5,591 nt of DNA. It comes from an uncultured Gemmobacter sp. Its GTDB lineage: Bacteria > Pseudomonadota > Alphaproteobacteria > Rhodobacterales > Rhodobacteraceae. Position 1 is the first letter of the stretch. The number at the start of each line of letters is the position of its first letter. The position numbers and the translations under genes are program-made. This document shows positions 1-5,591 of the stretch, one piece after another. The stretch spans positions 1 through 5,591 of the forward strand of contig CALKAA010000164.1 in the NCBI GenBank assembly GCA_937983495.1, read 5' to 3'. The notes under the pieces are model-generated. The model searched no databases and had not been told where the DNA came from. It saw nothing but the letters and a program-made list of their open reading frames with translations.

Positions 1-597
1 CACGGCTTTGCCGCCAGCGCGCGCCGCCGCGCCGACCGGGTGCCGCTCAGCCTGCATGAGATCGGAGCCTCCAGCATGGTGTTCCAGCGCCGCCATGCGC
101 CAGAACGGTTTTGGGCCGAAGGGCTGGAACATCTGCGCGCCGAACAGCGCCGCCGCGCCCTGCGGCTCATGGTGCAGGGCAGGATCGAGCCGCGCGACGT
201 GGAGCAGCTTCTGGCCTCTCTGGAGGCCGGGTTGAGCGAAGGCGGTGCCCGTCCCTTGCCCGATCTGCCCCCGCTCGACACCACGAGCGGCATTTTCCAG
301 CCGATGCCTGGCACCGGTTCGCGCCCCGGCCAATTGATCGCGGGTCGCCCCTGGCAGCGCGCGCAGTTGGAGGCACAGGCTCGCACCGCTACTGCCGCAG
401 GCGCTATTGCGACCATCATCTGCCTGTCCCCCAGCCCCCGCCGCCACCGCATGCGCTTTCGCTCCGAAGGCTGGTGGGAGCAGAATGGCGGCCTGTTCGG
501 GGCCTCGGATCGCCGCGACCCGGCCTTCCGGTGGTGGCGCTTCGCCGATCGGATCACACGCGAGGTTTCACTTTGGGCGAAACTCCGCCCAGAATGA
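1..597 (+). CDS. 3' end of an unidentified protein, possibly polysaccharide-related
   Basis: The frame is open from base 1 to a TGA at 595-597, giving 198 residues with no in-frame stop before them, so the gene very probably begins upstream. A GTG at base 40 and an ATG at base 76 are possible internal starts, but neither has a clear ribosome binding site. What is visible: an N-terminal stretch reading RVPLSLHEIGASSMVF; an Arg/Glu-rich, probably helical segment (WAEGLEHLRAEQRRRALRL and onward); a Pro-rich linker; then a C-terminal block with CLSPSPRRHRMRF and GWWEQNGGLFGASDRRD followed by RWWRF. I see no signal peptide or membrane segment. I do not recognise the family with confidence. The Trp/Gly-rich tail and the position before galU would suit a polysaccharide enzyme such as the C-terminal part of a glycosyltransferase, but that is inference. 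The coding call is supported by G/C-rich third positions and by the ordered, low-repeat protein. The 205-base gap after it suggests it belongs to a separate transcription unit from galU. Confidence 0.62.
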   Translation, partial: HGFAASARRRADRVPLSLHEIGASSMVFQRRHAPERFWAEGLEHLRAEQRRRALRLMVQGRIEPRDVEQLLASLEAGLSEGGARPLPDLPPLDTTSGIFQPMPGTGSRPGQLIAGRPWQRAQLEAQARTATAAGAIATIICLSPSPRRHRMRFRSEGWWEQNGGLFGASDRRDPAFRWWRFADRITREVSLWAKLRPE

Positions 598-702
598 CGC
601 AAACAGGATAATGCAGGGCTCAATCTGGCTTGCGATGCGCTCTGGCCTTCGTCACAAGGGGCCAAACCCGCTTCCCGGCAGGCAAGAGACAGAGCTTCGG
701 CT

Positions 703-731
703 TTGATTTTCGCTGCGCAGTCACGAATTTT
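703..731 (+). promoter_or_regulatory. Possible sigma-70-type promoter for the galU operon
   Basis: The 205-base gap between the upstream stop codon and galU is where the promoter of the downstream operon should lie. Within it, TTGATT (703-708) and AATTTT (726-731) are separated by 17 bases and sit in an AT-richer patch, so they could serve as -35 and -10 boxes. The -10 box matches the consensus poorly, and TATTGT at 736-741 is an alternative without a good -35 partner. The remainder of the gap shows no open frame with gene-like composition and no U-tailed terminator hairpin. Confidence 0.22.
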
Positions 732-743
732 CCCCTATTGTGA

Positions 744-760
744 CGGGCAATCGCCGGGCA
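744..760 (+). repeat. Short direct repeat upstream of galU
   Basis: CGGGCA occurs at 744-749 and again at 755-760, so the two copies are 11 bases apart start to start, about one helical turn. They lie just downstream of the possible promoter and 43 bases before the galU start, where a regulator could bind. Each copy is only six bases long in GC-rich DNA, so chance is a fair explanation. No known regulator is assigned. Confidence 0.2.
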
Positions 761-802
761 GGTGATGCATAAGAACGACCCTCAGAGAATCGAGTCATAA
801 GT

Positions 803-1702
803 ATGAAATCCAGAAAGGTCACCAAGGCAGTCTTCCCCGTGGCAGGCATGGGAACGCGCTTCCTGCCCGCCACCAAGTCGATCCCGAAAGAGATCATGAC
901 ACTGGTTGACCGCCCCCTGATCCAATACGCCATCGACGAAGCCCGCGCCGCCGGGATCAAGGAATTCATCTTCGTCACCTCGCGTGGGAAGTCGGCACTG
1001 GAAGATTACTTCGACCACGCACCGGAGCTGGAAAGCACGCTCAAGCGTGCGGGCAAGACTGATCTGCTTGAAACGCTGAAATCCACCAATATGGACAGCG
1101 GGGCCATTGCCTATGTGCGCCAGAACCGCCCGATGGGCCTGGGCCATGCCGTATGGTGCGCGCGCCGCCTTGTGGGCAACGAACCCTTCGCGGTTCTGCT
1201 GCCGGACGATGTGATCGCCGCCGAAAAGCCTTGCCTGCAACAGATGGTCGAGGCCTATGAGGCCACCGGCGGCAATATGGTCGCCGCCATGGAAGTGCCG
1301 CCCGCCAAGGCCAGCAGCTATGGCGTGCTGGATATTGACGAGGACATGGGCAACATGGTCCGCGCCAAAGGCATGGTGGAAAAGCCGAAAGCCGAGGAGG
1401 CCCCGTCGAACCTCGCGGTGATCGGGCGCTATATCCTGTCGCCCAAGGTCATGACGAACCTGAACAAGATGAAACAGGGTGCCGGTGGCGAGATTCAACT
1501 GACCGATGCCATCGCCGAGGAAATCGGCCCCGAGGGCACTGGCGTTTACGGCTTCCGCTTCCGGGGCCAGCGCTATGATTGCGGCTCCAAGGCCGGGTTC
1601 CTGCAAGCGACCGTGGCCTTCGGCATGTCGCGCCCCGATTTGCAGGACGAGTTCACCTCTTACCTGCATGACGTGGTGGCACAGCAGAAAGCTGCACAGT
1701 AA
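803..1702 (+). CDS. galU: UTP-glucose-1-phosphate uridylyltransferase GalU
   Basis: This cytoplasmic enzyme makes UDP-glucose and pyrophosphate from UTP and glucose 1-phosphate (EC 2.7.7.9), supplying nucleotide sugars for LPS, capsule and exopolysaccharide. The 299-residue product has the usual length for bacterial GalU and a complete nucleotidyltransferase fold. The N-terminal nucleotide-binding signature FPVAGMGTRFLPATKSIPKE (residues 11-30) carries the G-x-G-T-R loop and the lysine cluster. GLGHA (112-116) and LLPDD (132-136) are also present, the latter bearing the likely metal-binding aspartates. EKP (193-195) is the sugar-phosphate contact region, GEIQLTDAI spans 229-237, and YDCGSK lies near the C-terminus. 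KEIMTLVDRPLIQY replaces the enterobacterial KEMLP form; I recall this variant from alphaproteobacterial GalU proteins. The ATG at 803 is chosen because the protein then begins right at the conserved strand (MKSRKVTKAVFPVAGMG); the ribosome binding site is weak (CGAG at 791-794). It is the first gene of the apparent operon. UDP-glucose pyrophosphorylases of the CugP type are less likely given the exact GalU motifs. Confidence 0.97.
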   Translation: MKSRKVTKAVFPVAGMGTRFLPATKSIPKEIMTLVDRPLIQYAIDEARAAGIKEFIFVTSRGKSALEDYFDHAPELESTLKRAGKTDLLETLKSTNMDSGAIAYVRQNRPMGLGHAVWCARRLVGNEPFAVLLPDDVIAAEKPCLQQMVEAYEATGGNMVAAMEVPPAKASSYGVLDIDEDMGNMVRAKGMVEKPKAEEAPSNLAVIGRYILSPKVMTNLNKMKQGAGGEIQLTDAIAEEIGPEGTGVYGFRFRGQRYDCGSKAGFLQATVAFGMSRPDLQDEFTSYLHDVVAQQKAAQ

Positions 1703-1717
1703 CAGGCGCTTGCAGCC

Positions 1718-2971
1718 ATGGCCCCCGCGCATCTGCTGGACCTGACACGGCTGGTGTCGCGGTTGGGTCGCGCAGCGCTGACAGGGGTTGATCGGGTCGA
1801 ACTGGCCTGGGCCGAAAGATTGCTGGAGGGGGAGGCCTGCGAGGGCATCCCCCTTTTTGCACTGGTGCGCACCGCCTGGGGCTTTTGCCTGCTGGACCGG
1901 CGCGGCGTGGAAAAGGTGCTGGCGGTGACCCATGGGGCCGCCTTGGGCAAGGCCGATCTGCTCGGCCGGATCAGCCGCCGGAACGCCCCGCTCCGTGCCC
2001 GTGCCGAGGCCCTGGCCCGGCGCGAAAGTGTCATGCGCTGTACCGTTCCGGGGCTGGCGCGGATGCTGCGTCGCCTGCCATCTGGCACAACCTATTTCAA
2101 CATGGGCCATGCCAACCTGACGCCGCGGGTGATGGCGGCGCAGCGTGGGCCGCGGGTGGTGTTGATCCATGACACCATCCCTCTGGATCACCCGGAGTTC
2201 ACCCGCCCCGGCGTTCCGCAAGTCTTTGCCCGCAAGCTGGCTGCCGCCACCCATGCCGATCTGATCGTGCATACGGCCCAGGCCACGCGGGTTCTGACCG
2301 AAGCGCAGATGGCGCGGTTTGGCCCCCTGCCCGCCGGGGTGGTGGCACCGCTGGGCGTTGGCCTGCCGGCCGCTGGTGGCTTTGACCTGCCAGGCCTGGA
2401 TCGGAACCGCCCCTTTTTCGTGACGGTCGGCACCATCGAACCGCGCAAGAATCACGCCTTGCTGCTGGATGTCTGGGAGGCGCTGGCCGCACGTCATGCG
2501 CCGGAGGCCATGCCGCAACTGGTGACCGCAGGTAGCCGCGGCTGGCTGAACCGCGCGGTCTTTGCCCGGTTGGATGCCCGGCCGCCGCATGTGATCGAGG
2601 CCCCTGGCCTGTCGGACCCGGCACTGGCCGGACTGCTGCAAGCCTCGCAGGGCCTGTTGTTCCCGACCTTGGCCGAAGGCTTTGGCCTGCCCCCCTTAGA
2701 GGCTGCGGGCCTTGGCGTGCCGCTGATCGTCAGCGATCTGCCCGTGCTGAGAGAAACTCTGGGTGACTTGGCAGTTTACCTAAGCCCCACAGATGTTTAT
2801 TCTTGGATGGAAACAATTGAACGGGCCGCAGACGGCAGGCACGGGTGGGGTGAAGGTGTGAGGGGGCAGGCTACGACAGGTGGCAGGCGGGCTGTGCCCG
2901 ACTGGACCACACATTTCAACACTGTGTTAAACTTCCTTCGCCAAACTGGCCCTCAGGACCGGACAAGGTAA
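1718..2971 (+). CDS. Glycosyltransferase family 4 (GT-B fold) protein
   Basis: A probable cytoplasmic or membrane-associated retaining glycosyltransferase that moves a sugar from a nucleotide donor to a growing surface glycan. The 417 residues fit the two-domain GT-B plan. The N-terminal acceptor half contains LTGVDRVELA (21-30), a motif I associate with GT4 proteins of polysaccharide loci, and IHDTIPLDHPEF around residue 151. The C-terminal donor half begins near VTVGTIEPRKNH (235-246) and holds the E-x7-E nucleotide-sugar motif, E320 and E328, in AEGFGLPPLEAAGLGVP. I see no signal peptide or membrane segment. The ATG at 1718 is the first in frame after the galU stop, 15 bases away, with only a weak CAGG (1703-1706) upstream. 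galU lies in the same reading frame, separated by its TAA. The sugar and linkage cannot be told from sequence. A stretch coding for RETLGDLAVYLSPTDVYSWM is markedly AT-richer than its surroundings, but the protein there still looks normal for the family. Confidence 0.9.
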   Translation: MAPAHLLDLTRLVSRLGRAALTGVDRVELAWAERLLEGEACEGIPLFALVRTAWGFCLLDRRGVEKVLAVTHGAALGKADLLGRISRRNAPLRARAEALARRESVMRCTVPGLARMLRRLPSGTTYFNMGHANLTPRVMAAQRGPRVVLIHDTIPLDHPEFTRPGVPQVFARKLAAATHADLIVHTAQATRVLTEAQMARFGPLPAGVVAPLGVGLPAAGGFDLPGLDRNRPFFVTVGTIEPRKNHALLLDVWEALAARHAPEAMPQLVTAGSRGWLNRAVFARLDARPPHVIEAPGLSDPALAGLLQASQGLLFPTLAEGFGLPPLEAAGLGVPLIVSDLPVLRETLGDLAVYLSPTDVYSWMETIERAADGRHGWGEGVRGQATTGGRRAVPDWTTHFNTVLNFLRQTGPQDRTR

Positions 2972-2976
2972 GGCGG
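2965..2976 (+). promoter_or_regulatory. Ribosome binding site supporting a TTG start
   Basis: AAGG occurs at 2965-2968 and again at 2970-2973, straddling the stop codon of the GT4 gene. The second copy sits five bases before TTG at 2979. It is the main reason for choosing that codon as the start of the next gene, whose frame is closed by TAA at 2928-2930 and offers no ATG until well inside the conserved domain. Confidence 0.5.
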
Positions 2977-2978
2977 CT

Positions 2979-3989
2979 TTGGGTATCTGGGGAACATACC
3001 GGCTTCGACTGGCACGGAAACGCTGGCGCCTTCGGGCGTTTATCAAGCGGCGTGAACTGTCGCCCGTTGTCACCCGTGCCGCCAATATCCGGGCCAAGGA
3101 TCTGATCCTTGTCTCCACCGTCCGCAACGAGAAGGTGCGGCTGCCTTACTTCCTGCGCTACTACCGTGACCTCGGCGTCAATCATTTCCTGTTCGTGGAC
3201 AATGACAGCGATGACGGCACGCGCGACTATCTGGCCCAACAGGCGGATGTCTCGGTCTGGACCACGAAACACAGCTACAAGCGGTCGCGCTTTGGCATTG
3301 ATTGGGTGAACTGGTTGCTGATGCGTTACGCACACGGCCACTGGGCCGTGGTCGTCGATCCTGACGAGTTTCTGGTATACCCGTTCTGCGACACCCGCCC
3401 GCTGCGCGCCCTGACCGACTGGCTCGATGCCAGTTCGATCAAATCATTTTCGGCCATGATGCTGGACATGTATCCCAAAGGCCCGATCTCCCAGCACCCC
3501 TATCACGAGGGCCAGGACCCGCTGGAGATCGCCAATTGGTTCGACAGCGGCAATTACAGCATGACCAAGAACCCGATTTACGGGAACTTATGGATTCAAG
3601 GCGGCCCGCGCGCGCGCAAATTCTTTGCCGACACACCCGAACGCGCCCCCGCGCTCAACAAGATCCCGCTGGTGAAGTGGCATCGCGATTATGCCTTTGT
3701 CAGCTCGACCCATATGCTTCTGCCACGCGGGCTCAATCAGGTTTACGATGAATGGGGCGGCGAAAAGGCCTCGGGCTGCCTGCTCCATGCCAAGTTTCTG
3801 GATACCTTTGCCGCCAAGGCGCAGGAGGAGATGGCCCGCAAACAGCATTTCGCCAACAGCCATGAGTATCGCGCCTATCAGGAAGGCATGGCCTCCTCGC
3901 CCGACATGTGGTGCAAGTGGAGCGAGAAATACATCAACTGGCGCCAGTTGGAAATTTTGGGCCTGATGTCGAAAGGCAACTGGGCATGA
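2979..3989 (+). CDS. GT2/GT92-like glycosyltransferase (GT-A fold), TTG start
   Basis: A probable glycosyltransferase of the type captured by the Pfam Glyco_tranf_2_4 family, which overlaps GT2 and GT92 (DUF23). Visible features in its 336 residues: a basic N-terminal helix (residues 7-25); the first strand and loop LVSTVRNEKVRLPYFLRYY with N50-E51; FLFVDNDSDDGT with the acidic loop D74-D79, likely to bind the nucleotide; and VVVDPDEF with D127 and D129, a DxD-type metal site. KWHRDY (H235), STHMLLP (H245) and LLHAKFLDTF (H270) follow, close to the HxKFL-like block seen late in this family. There is no signal peptide or membrane segment. The TTG start is chosen because of the AAGG ribosome binding site and because the first in-frame ATG falls after the DNDSDDGT motif. 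The gene begins 7 bases after the GT4 gene and ends in an ATGA overlap with the next, so translation is probably coupled. Donor and acceptor are unknown. Confidence 0.88.
   Translation: MGIWGTYRLRLARKRWRLRAFIKRRELSPVVTRAANIRAKDLILVSTVRNEKVRLPYFLRYYRDLGVNHFLFVDNDSDDGTRDYLAQQADVSVWTTKHSYKRSRFGIDWVNWLLMRYAHGHWAVVVDPDEFLVYPFCDTRPLRALTDWLDASSIKSFSAMMLDMYPKGPISQHPYHEGQDPLEIANWFDSGNYSMTKNPIYGNLWIQGGPRARKFFADTPERAPALNKIPLVKWHRDYAFVSSTHMLLPRGLNQVYDEWGGEKASGCLLHAKFLDTFAAKAQEEMARKQHFANSHEYRAYQEGMASSPDMWCKWSEKYINWRQLEILGLMSKGNWA
3971..3976 (+). promoter_or_regulatory. Ribosome binding site of the GT14-like gene
   Basis: GAAAGG lies nine bases before the ATG at 3986, inside the last codons of the preceding gene. 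It supports 3986 as the start and, with the ATGA stop/start overlap, translational coupling of the two transferases. Confidence 0.5.
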
Positions 3990-5591
3990 CCGTTGGCTTC
4001 GTCATGCTGTGCCACACCGCGCTGGACCGCGCGGCGCAGGTTGCCCGCCACTGGGCCGAGCGGGGGTGCCCCGTGGTGATCCATGTGGACAAGCGAGTGA
4101 AGCGACGCCACTACGAACGGATGCAGCGCGATCTGGCCGAGGTGGCAGATATCCGCTTTTCCGAACGCTTTGCCTGCGAATGGGGCACCTGGGGATTGGT
4201 GGCGGCGACGCAGGCGGCCTCGGCCCTCATGCTGCGCGATTTTCCGTCTGTTCGACACGTCTTTCTGGCCTCAGGCTCTTGCCTGCCGCTTCGCCCGGTG
4301 GGCGAACTGATCTCTTACCTGGACGAACGCCCGCGCACAGATTTCATCGAAAGCGTCACGACCGAAGATGTTGGCTGGACAGTAGGCGGCCTGAACATCG
4401 AGCGCTTTACGCTGCGCTTCCCCTTTTCGTGGCGTGGGCAAAGGCGTGCCTTTGATGCCTATGTGCGATTGCAACGCCGACTGGGGATCAAACGCCGCAT
4501 TCCCAAGGGGATTATCCCGCACCTGGGCAGCCAATGGTGGTGCCTCACACGACAGACGCTGAGCGCCATTCTGGAAAGTCCAGACCGAGCGGTGCATGAC
4601 CGCTATTTCCGGCGGGTCTGGATCCCGGATGAAAGCTATTTTCAGACACTGGTGCGGCAGGTCTCCAGCAATGTGGAAAGCCGGTCCTTGACACTGTCGA
4701 AATTCGACTTCCAGGGCAAGCCGCATATCTTTTATGACGACCACTTGCAGCTCTTGCGCAAGTCTGACTGTTTCGTGGCGCGCAAGATCTGGCCGCAAGC
4801 GGACCGGCTTTATCAACATTTCCTGTCGGCCGATCTGGGAAGCCAGGCGCAGGCAGAACCGAACCCCGGCAAGATCGACCGGCTGTTTGCCAAGGCGGTG
4901 GAGCGGCGGACCAAGGGGCGAGCCGGGCTTTACATGCAAAGCCGTTTTCCCAAGGCGAATTGGGAAAACGGCATGACCGCAGCCCCTTATTCGGTGTTCG
5001 AAGGCTTTGCCGAACTGTTCGAAAATTTCGATATCTGGCTGGGTAAGGTGGCCGGCACGCGGGTGCATGGCCATCTGTTCGCGCCCGAACGGGCGCAATT
5101 TGCCGGGGGCGAAACGGTTTACAATGGGGCGCTGTCCGACAGCGCGGGCCTGCGCGATTACAACCCGCGCAGTTTTCTGGTCAGCCTGATCTGGAACACC
5201 CGTGGCGAGCGACAGTGTTTTCAGTTTGGCCCCGGCGACTCTCAGAAGATCTCACCCTTCCTCGCGCGCGATCCCAACGCACAGATTTCTGTGATTTCAG
5301 GCGCTTGGGCGGTGCCACTGTTCCGCGCCAACGCCAATTTCAGCGACATCCGCCGCGAGGCCGCCCGGCTGCAAAAGATCGAGACCGAGCATCTGGAAGT
5401 GCTGCGCGCCGCCACGACCAAGGCCAAGGTGCGGGTCTGGACCCTGGCAGAGTTTGTCGAAAACCCGATGGAGCCTTTGCAGACCATTATAGATGAGATC
5501 AGCCCGCGCTCCTTGCGGCGCTTGACCGAAGCGCCGCGCATGGCAGACCTGACGGGTTTCGGCCAGTTCTTGCAGAACCTGCGCAATCAGG
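3986..5591 (+). CDS. GT14-like branching glycosyltransferase with unknown C-terminal domain, 3' partial
   Basis: The frame opens at an ATG overlapping the previous stop (ATGA) and stays open for 535 codons to the window edge, so the C-terminus is missing. The first 250 or so residues fit the core-2/I-branching family (GT14, Pfam Branch), which in animals and plants adds GlcNAc or xylose. They begin with the strand MTVGFVMLCHTALDRAAQ and continue with VVIHVDKRV (an HVD motif), FACEWGTWGLVAATQAA, FLASGSCLPLRP (93-104), GSQWWCLTRQTL (181-192) and WIPDESYFQTLV. PDE (214-216) corresponds to the segment holding the catalytic glutamate in the mammalian enzymes. After FYDDHLQLLRKSDCFVARK and a linker comes a region of at least 210 residues unlike Branch, with NWENGMTAAPYSVFEGF (from 325), NPRSFLVSLIWNTRGE (from 393), FQFGPGD (414-420 region) and a long charged helix from about residue 453. 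I recall Pfam families DUF5927/DUF5928 attached to such proteins in Rhodobacterales, but cannot confirm the match. There is no membrane segment. Likely role: branching or side-chain addition on the glycan made by this operon. Confidence 0.87.
   Translation, partial: MTVGFVMLCHTALDRAAQVARHWAERGCPVVIHVDKRVKRRHYERMQRDLAEVADIRFSERFACEWGTWGLVAATQAASALMLRDFPSVRHVFLASGSCLPLRPVGELISYLDERPRTDFIESVTTEDVGWTVGGLNIERFTLRFPFSWRGQRRAFDAYVRLQRRLGIKRRIPKGIIPHLGSQWWCLTRQTLSAILESPDRAVHDRYFRRVWIPDESYFQTLVRQVSSNVESRSLTLSKFDFQGKPHIFYDDHLQLLRKSDCFVARKIWPQADRLYQHFLSADLGSQAQAEPNPGKIDRLFAKAVERRTKGRAGLYMQSRFPKANWENGMTAAPYSVFEGFAELFENFDIWLGKVAGTRVHGHLFAPERAQFAGGETVYNGALSDSAGLRDYNPRSFLVSLIWNTRGERQCFQFGPGDSQKISPFLARDPNAQISVISGAWAVPLFRANANFSDIRREAARLQKIETEHLEVLRAATTKAKVRVWTLAEFVENPMEPLQTIIDEISPRSLRRLTEAPRMADLTGFGQFLQNLRNQ

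Noticed and set aside
573..592. Hairpin (TGGGCG pairing with CGCCCA) at the end of the first gene as a terminator
   Set aside because: The stem is only six or seven pairs, lies before the stop codon, and is not followed by a run of T residues.
111..706. Two plus-strand frames overlapping the first gene (111-611 and 407-706)
   Set aside because: Their translations are dominated by Arg, Ala and Pro runs typical of out-of-frame GC-rich DNA, whereas the frame ending at 597 gives a more balanced protein with ordered aromatic motifs.
713..720. Palindrome CTGCGCAG upstream of galU as an operator
   Set aside because: An eight-base perfect palindrome is common by chance in GC-rich DNA, and no second copy is present nearby.
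1700..1717. Possible galU-GT4 fusion by stop-codon readthrough, since both lie in the same frame
   Set aside because: One in-frame TAA separates them, the ATG at 1718 gives a complete GT4 N-terminus, and nothing suggests a readthrough or recoding signal.
782..2641. A 619-codon open frame on the minus strand, antisense to galU and the GT4 gene
   Set aside because: Both sense genes have clear enzyme motifs across the whole span. The antisense translation is rich in His, Gln, Gly and Arg with no recognisable motif, as expected when G/C-biased third positions on the other strand remove stop codons.
4271..5098. A 275-codon open frame on the minus strand
   Set aside because: It lies wholly inside the GT14-like gene, has no recognisable motifs and is explained by the codon bias of the sense strand.

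Overview
The window looks like chromosomal DNA of a high-GC alphaproteobacterium, most likely a member of the Rhodobacteraceae (Rhodobacter, Paracoccus or Gemmobacter type). This rests on strong G/C preference at third codon positions, the alphaproteobacterial flavour of the GalU protein, and the kinds of glycosyltransferase that follow it. The genus is inference. All genes I can support lie on the plus strand, and there are no RNA genes, insertion sequences or CRISPR arrays.

Layout: (1) bases 1-597 are the 3' end of a gene that begins before the window; its product is not identified with confidence. (2) Bases 598-802 are a non-coding gap of about 205 bases, the only real intergenic space and the likely promoter region for what follows. 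(3) galU (803-1702) encodes UTP-glucose-1-phosphate uridylyltransferase. (4) 1718-2971 encodes a GT4-type (GT-B fold) glycosyltransferase. (5) 2979-3989, starting at a TTG codon, encodes a GT2/GT92-like (GT-A fold) glycosyltransferase. (6) 3986-5591 is open to the window edge and encodes a core-2/I-branching (GT14-like) glycosyltransferase fused to a long C-terminal domain of unknown function. This is the longest gene in the window.

The four genes from galU onward are spaced by 15 bases, 7 bases and an ATGA overlap, so they almost certainly form one operon. GalU makes UDP-glucose, the precursor of UDP-galactose, UDP-glucuronate and other donors. The three transferases, which represent three different families, would then assemble a branched surface glycan (capsule, exopolysaccharide or LPS side chain). 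No polymerase, flippase, ABC exporter or priming transferase is in view, so which polymer is made cannot be told from this window.

The most interesting item is the fused C-terminal domain of the last gene. The rest looks like an ordinary polysaccharide biosynthesis locus; I see no sign of a wholly new kind of system.
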